Origin: Flavobacteriaceae bacterium R38
Lineage (GTDB): Bacteria > Bacteroidota > Bacteroidia > Flavobacteriales > Flavobacteriaceae
Reading direction: 5' to 3'
NCBI GenBank assembly: GCA_009901575.1
Contig: WXYP01000004.1
Span: 62,001 to 126,000, forward strand
Length of the DNA: 64,000 nt
Shown: positions 54,729 to 62,262 of the stretch, piece after piece
Position numbering within the stretch: the first letter of the stretch is position 1
Layout of the letters: every line of letters starts with the position of its first letter
Program-made: the position numbers and the translations under genes
The notes under the pieces: model-generated
The model's database searches: none
What the model was told of the DNA's origin: nothing
The model's input: only the letters and a program-made list of their open reading frames with translations

Positions 54729-55769
54729 ATGCAACTGTACAACACTTTAAGTTCAAAAGAAAGAGCTGCGCTTATTGAAGAGGCTGGTAAAGAACGCTTA
54801 ACGCTCTCTTTCTATCAATATCACCATATTAAAAATACGAGTATTTTTAGAAACCATTTATTCCTGGCCTGGGACGAACTAGATGTTTTGGGACGAATTT
54901 ATATTGCGAATGAAGGAATTAATGCTCAACTATCATTACCGGCTGAAAACTTTGAGCACTTTAAAAATCATCTGGACAGTATCAGCTTCTTAAAAGATGT
55001 ACGTCTTAATATAGCTGTTGAACATGATAATAAAGCATTTTTAAAGCTAAAGGTCAAAGTAAGAAATAAGATAGTCGCAGACGGATTAAACGATGACACG
55101 TTTGATGTTACCGACAAGGGAGTTCATGTCAGCGCAGAAAAGTTTAATGAGCTGATTGAAGATCCGGATACCGTTCTTGTAGATATGCGTAATCACTATG
55201 AGAGTGAAATAGGGTATTTTAAAAATGCCATTACTCCGGATGTAGATACGTTTCGACAATCGTTACCCATTATTGAAGACGACCTAAAAGAACATAAAGA
55301 AAATAAGAAACTGGTGATGTACTGTACGGGAGGGATCAGATGTGAGAAAGCCAGTGCTTATTTTAAGCACAAAGGTTTTAAAGATGTATATCAGTTGGAA
55401 GGAGGAATCATCGAATATACCCGCCAGGTGAAACAGAATGACCTGGAGAATAAATTTATTGGAAAGAATTTTGTTTTTGATGACAGAAGGGCAGAAAGAA
55501 TATCTGATGATATTGTAGCTAATTGTCATCAATGCGGAAAACCTTGCGATACACACATAAATTGTGCGAATGAAGCTTGTCATATCCTTTTTATTCAATG
55601 TGATGAGTGTGCAGAAAGAATGAATCAATGTTGTTCTGATGCTTGTAAAGATGTAGCTTCATTGCCTTATGAAGAACAAAAAGCACTTAGAAAAGGAAAA
55701 GTGATTAACAATAATATTTTTAAGAAAGGACGTTCGGAGGCTTTGATTTTTAAGAAAAGCTCAAAGTAA
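54729..55769 (+). CDS. trhO: tRNA uridine(34) hydroxylase TrhO (rhodanese-related, UPF0176/YceA)
   Basis: A 346-residue enzyme that hydroxylates U34 of certain tRNAs with oxygen, the first step to 5-methoxy- or carboxymethoxyuridine. The N-terminal acylphosphatase-like part contains RIYIANEGINAQLSLP; the rhodanese domain has LVDMRNHYESEIGYFKNA and the catalytic Cys in VMYCTGGIRCEKASAYF. The C-terminal cysteine-rich stretch (CHQCGKPCDTHINCANEAC, then CDECAERMNQCC) probably binds zinc. The family length and motifs are complete. Confidence 0.93.
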   Translation: MQLYNTLSSKERAALIEEAGKERLTLSFYQYHHIKNTSIFRNHLFLAWDELDVLGRIYIANEGINAQLSLPAENFEHFKNHLDSISFLKDVRLNIAVEHDNKAFLKLKVKVRNKIVADGLNDDTFDVTDKGVHVSAEKFNELIEDPDTVLVDMRNHYESEIGYFKNAITPDVDTFRQSLPIIEDDLKEHKENKKLVMYCTGGIRCEKASAYFKHKGFKDVYQLEGGIIEYTRQVKQNDLENKFIGKNFVFDDRRAERISDDIVANCHQCGKPCDTHINCANEACHILFIQCDECAERMNQCCSDACKDVASLPYEEQKALRKGKVINNNIFKKGRSEALIFKKSSK

Positions 55770-55778
55770 TATTAGGTT

Positions 55779-55807
55779 TTTGTTCTTCAGAATTAATCTT
55801 ATCTTTA
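55779..55807 (+). promoter_or_regulatory. Promoter of the ricT-gldH operon
   Basis: TTTG at 55779-55782, 17-base spacer, TATCTTTA at 55800-55807 (one mismatch to TAnnTTTG). The untranslated leader would be about 65-70 bases and would include the palindrome at 55836-55867. Confidence 0.5.
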
Positions 55808-55835
55808 CCTTCTTAGAAATTATTTATGAATCTTC

Positions 55836-55867
55836 ACCAATCATGTGAGTTAACTCACATGATTGGT
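55836..55867. promoter_or_regulatory. Perfect 32-base palindrome in the ricT leader
   Basis: ACCAATCATGTGAGTT followed by its exact reverse complement, ending 15 bases before the ATG of ricT. It has no T-run on either side, so it is not an intrinsic terminator; an operator or a translation-controlling hairpin is more likely. Confidence 0.6.
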
Positions 55868-55881
55868 TCAATATATAAGAT

Positions 55882-57042
55882 ATGGGGTGTAACAGTTGTT
55901 CATCCGGAAAAGACGGTCAGCCTAGGGGGTGTAAGAATAATGGAACTTGTGGAACCGATAGCTGTAACAAATTAACCGTTTTTGACTGGCTTTCTAATAT
56001 GTCCCTTCCGGCAGGTCAAAAAGCATTTGATTGTGTGGAAGTGCGATTTAAAAATAGCAGGAAACTTTTTTTCAGGAATACTGAGAATTTAACATTGTCT
56101 ATTGGAGATGTAGTAGCTACAGAAGCTTCTCCAGGTCATGATGTCGGAATCGTTACTTTAACGGGAGAATTGGTTAAAGTACAGATGAAAAAGAAGAAAG
56201 TAGACGTAACCGATGAAACCTTGCCTAAAATTTATAGAAAAGCTTCGCAAAGGGACATTGATATATGGTCTAAATCCCGGGATAAAGAAGAGAGAATTAA
56301 AAAGAAGTCCAGAGAACTGGCAATTTCTCTTGGGTTGCAAATGAAAATTTCTGATGTAGAGTTTCAAGGAGACGGATCAAAAGCCACTTTTTATTATACT
56401 GCAGAAGATCGGGTAGACTTCAGGCAGTTAATTAAAGAAATGGCAAAAGCATTTAGTATTCGTATAGAAATGCGACAGATTGGTTTTCGCCAGGAAGCAG
56501 CTAGATTGGGAGGAATTGGTTCTTGTGGCCGTGAACTGTGCTGTTCTACATGGTTAACCGATTTCAGATCTGTAAATACTTCTGCAGCAAGGTATCAGCA
56601 ACTATCGTTAAATCCACAGAAATTAGCCGGACAATGTGGTAAATTAAAGTGCTGTCTTAACTATGAACTCGATGCTTATCTAGATGCATTGCAGAGTTTT
56701 CCAAGAAATGACACTCACCTCTACACCGAAAAAGGAAAAGCAGTTTGCCAGAAAATAGATATCTTCAAGGGGTTGTTGTGGTATGCTTATGAAGATAACG
56801 GAATTAACTGGCATAAACTCACAGTAGAACAAGTAAATGAAATTATTACTCTGAATAAAGAAAGGAAAAAAGTATCAGGATTAGAAGAATATGCTTCAGA
56901 ACTAATTGAAGATAATAAAAAAGACTTTGAAAACGTTGTAGGACAAGATAGTTTGACTCGTTTTGATGCTCCTAAAAATAAGAACAGAGGAAAAAGAAAC
57001 AGAAATAAAAATCGAAGAAAACATAAAAAGAAAACAAACTAA
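55882..57042 (+). CDS. ricT: PSP1/RicT family iron-sulfur regulatory protein
   Basis: A 386-residue member of the PSP1 (RicT/YaaT) family, which in Firmicutes forms a complex that carries iron-sulfur clusters and assists RNase Y processing; the role in Bacteroidota is not well known. The front carries five cysteines at 3, 6, 17, 23 and 28 (GCNSC, GCKNN, GTCGTDSC). The PSP1 core (CVEVRFKNSRKLFF, GDVVATEASPGHDVG) and the C-terminal cysteine groups GSCGRELCCSTWL and CGKLKCCLNYE are kept. The tail is Lys/Arg/Asn-rich. Its stop overlaps the gldH start by one base. Confidence 0.9.
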   Translation: MGCNSCSSGKDGQPRGCKNNGTCGTDSCNKLTVFDWLSNMSLPAGQKAFDCVEVRFKNSRKLFFRNTENLTLSIGDVVATEASPGHDVGIVTLTGELVKVQMKKKKVDVTDETLPKIYRKASQRDIDIWSKSRDKEERIKKKSRELAISLGLQMKISDVEFQGDGSKATFYYTAEDRVDFRQLIKEMAKAFSIRIEMRQIGFRQEAARLGGIGSCGRELCCSTWLTDFRSVNTSAARYQQLSLNPQKLAGQCGKLKCCLNYELDAYLDALQSFPRNDTHLYTEKGKAVCQKIDIFKGLLWYAYEDNGINWHKLTVEQVNEIITLNKERKKVSGLEEYASELIEDNKKDFENVVGQDSLTRFDAPKNKNRGKRNRNKNRRKHKKKTN

Positions 57043-57530
57043 TGTTTAAAAAATCCTTTTTTCTATTATCATCTATTATTCTTTTTATTTCGTGTGATTC
57101 CAAAGGTGTTTTTTCTGAATATAAATCTGTTGCAAACGATTGGAAAAAAAATGAGAAAATAGAATTCTCTTTTCCGGCTCCAGATACTACCAAGGCTTAT
57201 AATATGTTTATCAATGTTAGAAATGATAAAACATATGAGTTTAGCAATTTGTTTTTAATTGTACACATGAACTTTCCGGATGGGAAGATTATTTCTGATA
57301 CAATAGAATATGAAATGGCCAAGCCTAATGGAGAGTGGTTGGGGAAAGGATTTACTTCTTTAAAAGAGAGTAAACTGTGGTATAAAGAGAATGTAACTTT
57401 TCCAAATTCTGGAACGTATAACGTCCAAATAGAGCATGCAATGCGTATAAATGGTAGGGTAGAAGGAATTGAATCTTTAAAAGGAATTAAAGATGTAGGG
57501 GTTAAATTAGAAAATGCATCAATACAATAA
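57042..57530 (+). CDS. gldH: Gliding motility lipoprotein GldH
   Basis: A 162-residue lipoprotein with lipobox LFISC (Cys18). The body begins DSKGVFSEYKSVANDWKKNE and includes YNMFINVRNDKTYEFSNLFL and GEWLGKGFTSLKESKLWY, conserved in GldH of gliding flavobacteria. GldH is one of the lipoproteins needed for gliding and type IX secretion in F. johnsoniae; it is also found in non-gliding relatives. It is joined to ricT by a TAATG overlap and precedes a penicillin-binding protein gene by six bases, the order common in the family. Confidence 0.9.
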   Translation: MFKKSFFLLSSIILFISCDSKGVFSEYKSVANDWKKNEKIEFSFPAPDTTKAYNMFINVRNDKTYEFSNLFLIVHMNFPDGKIISDTIEYEMAKPNGEWLGKGFTSLKESKLWYKENVTFPNSGTYNVQIEHAMRINGRVEGIESLKGIKDVGVKLENASIQ

Positions 57531-57536
57531 GAAGTT

Positions 57537-59864
57537 ATGACCAAATCACCTAAAAAAAACAAAGCAACAGAAAAATCAGGTTTTAGAAAGTATATCCTTT
57601 GGTTTTGGAGACTATTTGGTTTTGGAGTATTACTGGTTGCATTTGTATTTTTAAGTGCATCGTGGGGGCTTTTGGGTGAAATGCCTACATTCGAAGCTTT
57701 AGAAAACCCCGAAACTAATCTGGCTTCCGAAATTATTTCTTCTGATAATAAAACCTTAGGAAAATTCTATTTTAATGACAATAGAACTCCTGTAAATTAT
57801 GATAACCTGTCAGAACACCTGGTAAATGCTTTAGTAGCAACAGAAGATGTACGTTATTACGATCATTCGGGAATTGATGTAAGAGGAACATTACGGGCGT
57901 TAGCTTTTTTGGGTAAAAAAGGAGGAGCCAGTACCATAACGCAACAATTGGCCAGGCAACTATTTGTAGGTAAGAAAGCTACAGGTTACGGACGTTATTT
58001 TCAAAAAATAAAAGAATGGGTCATAGCAACAAGACTTGAACGAAACTATACGAAAGAAGAGATCATAGCAATGTATTTTAATATCTATGATTTTGGTAAT
58101 AATGCTGATGGAATTCGTTCTGCTGCCAGGATTTATTTCGGAAAAGAGCCTAAAGAACTTAAAGTTGAAGAGTCTGCAATGCTGGTAGGAATGTTAAAGA
58201 ACTCTTCGTTATTTAACCCCAGAAAAGAATACAGGAAAGATACGGTTAGGCACCGTAGAAATGTTGTACTTAAGCAAATGCAGAAGTATAACTTTATCAA
58301 TAAAAGAAAGAAAGATTCATTGCAGGCATTACCACTGGAGATGAACTTTACTCCGGAGACTCATAATCTTGGTACTGCTACTTACTTTAGAGAGTATTTA
58401 AGAGGGTTTTTATTGGATTGGGTAAAAGAAAACCCTAAAGAAGACGGATCAAAATACAATATCTATTTAGACGGATTAAAAATCTACACTACTATAGATT
58501 CAAGAATGCAAACTTACGCAGAAGAGTCTGTTGCAGAACATATGCCTCGTTTGCAAGCAGAGTTTTTTGTTCAGAATACTCCTCAACGTAACAGGACAGC
58601 TCCTTTTGTGGGAGTTACTACAGAAGAAATCAACTCGATTTACAGAAGGGCAATGCGGCAATCTGAGCGGTGGAGGATTTTGAAAGAGAAGAACATCTCT
58701 GAAAAGGAGATTATCGCCTCTTTTGATAAAAAAACTGAAATGCGCATTTTTGGATGGGAGGGAGAAAAAGATACTATTATGACTCCTATGGATTCTATTA
58801 AATATTACAAGCATTTTCTACGTACCGGAATGATGTCTATGGACCCAAGAACAGGGCATGTCAAAGCATGGGTTGGAGGTGTAAATTATAAGCACTTTAA
58901 ATATGATCAGGTAATTCAGGGAGCTAGGCAGGCCGGATCTACATTTAAACCTTTTGTGTATGCTACTGCAATAGATCAGTTACACTTGTCGCCTTGTGAT
59001 GAATTACCGGATACTCCTTATTGTATTCCTGCAGGAAAACATGGTAACGTAGAGGCATGGTGCCCTAAAAACTCTAATGACGAGTATTCTCCTGGAATGC
59101 GAACCCTAAAGAATGCTTTGGCAAATTCTGTAAATACAGTAACAGCCCAATTAATGGATAAAGTAGGACCACAACCTGTAGCCAGTTTGGCAGAAAAATT
59201 GGGAATTACCTCAGATATTCCAGAGGTTCCTTCTATCGCTTTAGGAACGCCAGATATCAATGTATATGAAATGGTAGGTGCATATAGTGCTTTTGCCAAT
59301 CAGGGAGTTTATGTAAAACCGGTAATGGTAACCCGGATAGAAGATAAAAATGGTACTATTTTATATGAGTATGTTCCTGAAACCAGGGACGTTCTTAGTA
59401 AAGAAGCAGCGTATACAACTGTAAATTTAATGCAAGGAGTGACCGAAGCAGGTTCAGGGCTTAGATTGAGGCATAATACTTTTGGAAATCAGGCAGTGTA
59501 TAAAGAAATAATTACGGGATACCCTTATGAATTTGACAATCCGATTGCTGGAAAAACAGGTACTACTCAAAATCAAAGTGATGGATGGTTTATGGGAATG
59601 GTACCTAATTTAGTTACTGGTGTATGGGTAGGAGGAGAAGACAGAGCAGCTCATTTCAAATCGATTACTTATGGGCAAGGAGCTAGTATGGCTTTGCCTA
59701 TATGGGCACTATACATGAAAAAATGTTATAACAATGAAGACTTGGGCGTTTCTAAAGAAGATTTTGAAAGACCCGAAGATCTTGGAATTATAGTCGATTG
59801 TGATAAAATAATTAAAGACACTAATATAGATTTAGATGAAGAATTGGAAGAGTTGGATTTTTAA
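57537..59864 (+). CDS. Class A penicillin-binding protein (PBP1A-like transglycosylase/transpeptidase)
   Basis: A 775-residue bifunctional peptidoglycan synthase. Short cytoplasmic front, membrane helix near 21-45, GT51 transglycosylase (ATEDVRYYDHSGIDVRG with the catalytic Glu; GGASTITQQLARQLF; EIIAMYFNIYDFG), and C-terminal transpeptidase with the SxxK in AGSTFKPFVYATA, SxN in NSVNT and KTGT in AGKTGTTQNQSDGWF. A loop between the two (about 340-430) is typical of Bacteroidota. It is in the transcript of ricT and gldH. A hairpin follows 29 bases after the stop. Confidence 0.95.
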   Translation: MTKSPKKNKATEKSGFRKYILWFWRLFGFGVLLVAFVFLSASWGLLGEMPTFEALENPETNLASEIISSDNKTLGKFYFNDNRTPVNYDNLSEHLVNALVATEDVRYYDHSGIDVRGTLRALAFLGKKGGASTITQQLARQLFVGKKATGYGRYFQKIKEWVIATRLERNYTKEEIIAMYFNIYDFGNNADGIRSAARIYFGKEPKELKVEESAMLVGMLKNSSLFNPRKEYRKDTVRHRRNVVLKQMQKYNFINKRKKDSLQALPLEMNFTPETHNLGTATYFREYLRGFLLDWVKENPKEDGSKYNIYLDGLKIYTTIDSRMQTYAEESVAEHMPRLQAEFFVQNTPQRNRTAPFVGVTTEEINSIYRRAMRQSERWRILKEKNISEKEIIASFDKKTEMRIFGWEGEKDTIMTPMDSIKYYKHFLRTGMMSMDPRTGHVKAWVGGVNYKHFKYDQVIQGARQAGSTFKPFVYATAIDQLHLSPCDELPDTPYCIPAGKHGNVEAWCPKNSNDEYSPGMRTLKNALANSVNTVTAQLMDKVGPQPVASLAEKLGITSDIPEVPSIALGTPDINVYEMVGAYSAFANQGVYVKPVMVTRIEDKNGTILYEYVPETRDVLSKEAAYTTVNLMQGVTEAGSGLRLRHNTFGNQAVYKEIITGYPYEFDNPIAGKTGTTQNQSDGWFMGMVPNLVTGVWVGGEDRAAHFKSITYGQGASMALPIWALYMKKCYNNEDLGVSKEDFERPEDLGIIVDCDKIIKDTNIDLDEELEELDF

Positions 59865-59893
59865 ACCACGATATTCATTCAATACTATAAAAG

Positions 59894-59917
59894 AAGCCTC
59901 ATTTTTAAATGAGGCTT
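59894..59917 (+). terminator. Terminator after the penicillin-binding protein gene
   Basis: AAGCCTCATTT (59894-59904) with AAATGAGGCTT (59907-59917), perfect 11-base stem, followed by TCTTATGTTT. The T-run is broken, so efficiency is uncertain. Confidence 0.65.
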
Positions 59918-59994
59918 TCTTATGTTTAAATTTTACTAAATAAGGTGAAGCTTCTTTAAGAATTTCGTAATTTTCGCTTTCAAATTTTTTTCAA

Positions 59995-60696
59995 ATGATT
60001 AATAAAAAAGTAGGATCAGTACAGGAGGCTTTGCAAGGTGTAGAAGATAGTATGACTTTTATGCTTGGCGGATTTGGATTGTGCGGAATTCCTGAAAACA
60101 GTATAGCAGAATTAGTGAGATTAGGGGTTAAAAATGTGAGTTGTATATCGAATAATGCTGGTGTCGATGATTTTGGACTCGGCTTATTATTACAAAATCA
60201 TCAGATTAAAAAAATGACCTCTTCTTACGTTGGTGAAAATGATGAATTTGAACGCCAGATGTTGAGCGGAGAACTTGAAGTAGAACTAATCCCTCAAGGC
60301 ACCCTGGCAGAGCGCTGTAGAGCAGCTCAGGGAGGTTTTCCTGCATTTTATACTCCGGCAGGCTACGGGACTGAAGTAGCTGAAGGAAAAGAAACAAGAG
60401 AGTTTAATGGTAAAATGTATGTTCTTGAAGAAGCATTTAAAGCCGATTTTGCTTTTGTAAAAGCATGGAAAGGAGATGAAGCAGGAAATTTAATTTTTAA
60501 AGGAACAGCAAGAAACTTTAATCCGTGTATGTGTGGAGCCGCAAAAATCACTGTAGCTGAGGTAGAAGAATTAGTTCCTGCCGGAACTTTGGACCCTAAC
60601 CATGTGCATGTACCCGGAATTTTTGTTCAGCGTATTTTCCAGGGAGAAAAATTTGAGAAACGTATTGAACAGCGTACAGTGAGAAAAAGAGATTAA
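59995..60696 (+). CDS. scoA: 3-oxoacid (succinyl-CoA:acetoacetate-type) CoA-transferase subunit A
   Basis: A 233-residue alpha subunit that moves CoA between a 3-oxoacid and an acyl-CoA. The conserved [13 protein letters not shown] is near residues 23-35, then [28 protein letters not shown] and [13 protein letters not shown]. In most genomes the beta-subunit gene follows within a few bases; here a four-helix-bundle gene lies between. Subunits must still be made together in the correct ratio, so the insertion is either read through or has its own effect on translation. Confidence 0.93.
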   Translation: MINKKVGSVQEALQGVEDSMTFMLGGFGLCGIPENSIAELVRLGVKNVSCISNNAGVDDFGLGLLLQNHQIKKMTSSYVGENDEFERQMLSGELEVELIPQGTLAERCRAAQGGFPAFYTPAGYGTEVAEGKETREFNGKMYVLEEAFKADFAFVKAWKGDEAGNLIFKGTARNFNPCMCGAAKITVAEVEELVPAGTLDPNHVHVPGIFVQRIFQGEKFEKRIEQRTVRKRD

Positions 60697-60703
60697 TAGA
60701 TTC

Positions 60704-61110
60704 AATTTGAAGATTTGAAAATCACTTTAATTTGGCAATGAGAAATGATAAGAAAAATATTATAGTCGAATTAACTTTTGATTTTGCTTTAAGAATAATT
60801 GAATTTTCAGAATATTTAAGAGGATTAAATAAATTTGAAATGGCTTCTCAAATTTTCAGAAGTGGAACTTCAATAGGAGCTAATATAAGAGAAGCACAGA
60901 ATGCTGAAAGTAAAGCAGATTTTATTCATAAATTTAAAATTGCAGCAAAAGAAGCAGATGAACTAACTTACTGGTTAAATCTTTGTAGAGCATCTAAACA
61001 CTATCCGAATCCGCCGACAAATAGCTTGGAAGAATTAGAATCTATAACAAAGATTATCTCTAAAATTATATCATCTAGTAAGAAAAAAATAATTATCAAA
61101 TCGTCAAATT
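60704..61110. mobile_element. Inserted unit: four-helix-bundle gene flanked by inverted repeats
   Basis: The left end AATTTGAAGATTTGAAAAT (60704-60722) and the right end ATTATCAAATCGTCAAATT (61092-61110) are inverted copies with two mismatches over 19 bases. Between them lies only the four-helix-bundle gene. The same arrangement is seen in intervening sequences of 23S rRNA genes. A third partial copy ATTATCAAATT follows at 61117-61127. No transposase is present; how it moves is unknown. Confidence 0.55.
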
Positions 61111-61112
61111 AA
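60738..61112 (+). CDS. Four-helix-bundle protein (23S rRNA intervening-sequence protein family)
   Basis: A 124-residue cationic, all-helical protein of the S23/bIVR23 family, related in fold to the Avd accessory protein of diversity-generating retroelements. It begins MRNDKKNIIVELTFDFALR; the core has QIFRSGTSIGANIREAQNAE and ADFIHKFKIAAKEADELTYW, which match well. The start is ATG 60738 (TTG 60732 is a poorer choice). It stands between the two CoA-transferase genes, an unusual place, and the 3' end lies inside the right inverted repeat. Function unknown; probably a selfish or RNA-binding unit. Confidence 0.85.
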   Translation: MRNDKKNIIVELTFDFALRIIEFSEYLRGLNKFEMASQIFRSGTSIGANIREAQNAESKADFIHKFKIAAKEADELTYWLNLCRASKHYPNPPTNSLEELESITKIISKIISSSKKKIIIKSSN

Positions 61113-61131
61113 CAGATTATCAAATTATAGC

Positions 61132-61785
61132 ATGTTAGACAAAATAGGAATAGCAAAAAGAATAGCAAAAGAACTTAAAGATAAATACTTTGTGAATTTA
61201 GGAATAGGGATACCAACATTGGTGGCGAATTATATTCCAGAAGGAATTGAAGTGGAATTTCAAAGTGAGAATGGAGTTTTAGGGATGGGACCTTTTCCTT
61301 TTGAAGGCGAAGAAGATGCAGATATAATAAATGCAGGGAAACAGACGATTACTACATTACCCGGAGCTTCTTTTTTTGACTCTGCAACGAGCTTTGGAAT
61401 GATTAGAGGGCAACATGTAGATCTTACTATATTGGGAGCTATGGAAGTCTCAGAAAACGGAGATATTGCCAATTGGAAGATTCCGGGAAAAATGGTCAAA
61501 GGAATGGGAGGAGCTATGGATTTGGTTGCTTCTGCAGAAAATATTATCGTCGCTATGATGCATACGAATAAAGCAGGAGCTTCAAAAATATTGAAAAGAT
61601 GTACACTTCCGTTAACCGGGGTAAACTGTGTCAAAAAAGTGGTTACCAATCTGGCTGTTATGGAAGTGACAGATAAAGGGTTTAAGTTGCTGGAAAGAGC
61701 ACCGGGAGTATCTGTTGAAGATATTAAGAATGCTACTGAAGGGAATTTAATCATAGAAGGAGAAATCCCGGAAATGGAGATTTAA
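61132..61785 (+). CDS. scoB: 3-oxoacid CoA-transferase subunit B
   Basis: A 217-residue beta subunit. The catalytic Glu, which forms the glutamyl-CoA thioester, is in VEFQSENGVLGMGPFP near residue 45-55, preceded by NLGIGIPTLVANYIPEG. Further typical segments are GGAMDLVASAENI and LPLTGVNCVKKVVTNLAVM. Length and motifs are complete. It stands 19 bases after the inserted four-helix-bundle gene. Confidence 0.94.
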   Translation: MLDKIGIAKRIAKELKDKYFVNLGIGIPTLVANYIPEGIEVEFQSENGVLGMGPFPFEGEEDADIINAGKQTITTLPGASFFDSATSFGMIRGQHVDLTILGAMEVSENGDIANWKIPGKMVKGMGGAMDLVASAENIIVAMMHTNKAGASKILKRCTLPLTGVNCVKKVVTNLAVMEVTDKGFKLLERAPGVSVEDIKNATEGNLIIEGEIPEMEI

Positions 61786-61880
61786 CAGAGCAGCTTCTGA
61801 ATCTGTAAAATGATCATTTTTTAAGATTATCAACATAAAAATGTTAATAAAATATGCATTTCATCGATTTTTTTAAACTT

Positions 61881-61914
61881 TTTGTCGATGATTTGAAATA
61901 TTTATCTATGTTTG
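61881..61914 (+). promoter_or_regulatory. Promoter of a small gene after scoB
   Basis: TATGTTTG, full TAnnTTTG match at 61907-61914, with TTTG at 61881-61884 and a 22-base spacer. It directs transcription towards the 49-residue frame at 61946. Confidence 0.5.
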
Positions 61915-61945
61915 ACGCTAGTAAAGTCCCAAAACTTGCTTAAAC

Positions 61946-62095
61946 ATGAAAAAAAATTACACCAAACCTACGAGTTTGAATATACCCCAAAACGATGTAA
62001 AAGAGAATTTAGGTTCTTTTATAGACAGTTTATATTCAACATTGCAATTTACTAAAAGTCTTTTTTTGGTTACCAGAAAAGTACTTATGTTATAA
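61946..62095 (+). CDS. Small protein of 49 residues with own promoter
   Basis: ATG 61946 to TAA 62095. Begins MKKNYTKPTSLNIPQND and continues VKENLGSFIDSLYSTLQFTK, with a hydrophobic end SLFLVTRKVLML. Composition is balanced (few stop-adjacent rare residues) and a consensus promoter lies 32 bases upstream. No match to a family I know. Likely real, function unknown. Confidence 0.45.
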   Translation: MKKNYTKPTSLNIPQNDVKENLGSFIDSLYSTLQFTKSLFLVTRKVLML

Positions 62096-62101
62096 TTAAA
62101 T

Positions 62102-62262
62102 AATAACGTGAGTTTGAACCTTTTTTGCCCCAAATTAAGTTTTAGACTTGCTTAGTTGAGAGGACTCTAAATAACCAGCTATCAACTAATAAAGTTATTT
62201 GACCATGAACTTTGACTATCAATTATACTAGTCCTGTTTCTTATCGTCGAACTCACGTTATT
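62102..62262. repeat. 161-base segment with 13-base inverted ends
   Basis: AATAACGTGAGTT (62102-62114) and AACTCACGTTATT (62250-62262) are perfect inverted repeats; allowing one mismatch the match grows to 16. The right end covers the stop codon of the ABC ATPase gene. No open frame inside. It could be a MITE-like insertion, or long stem ends of an RNA. Confidence 0.45.
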
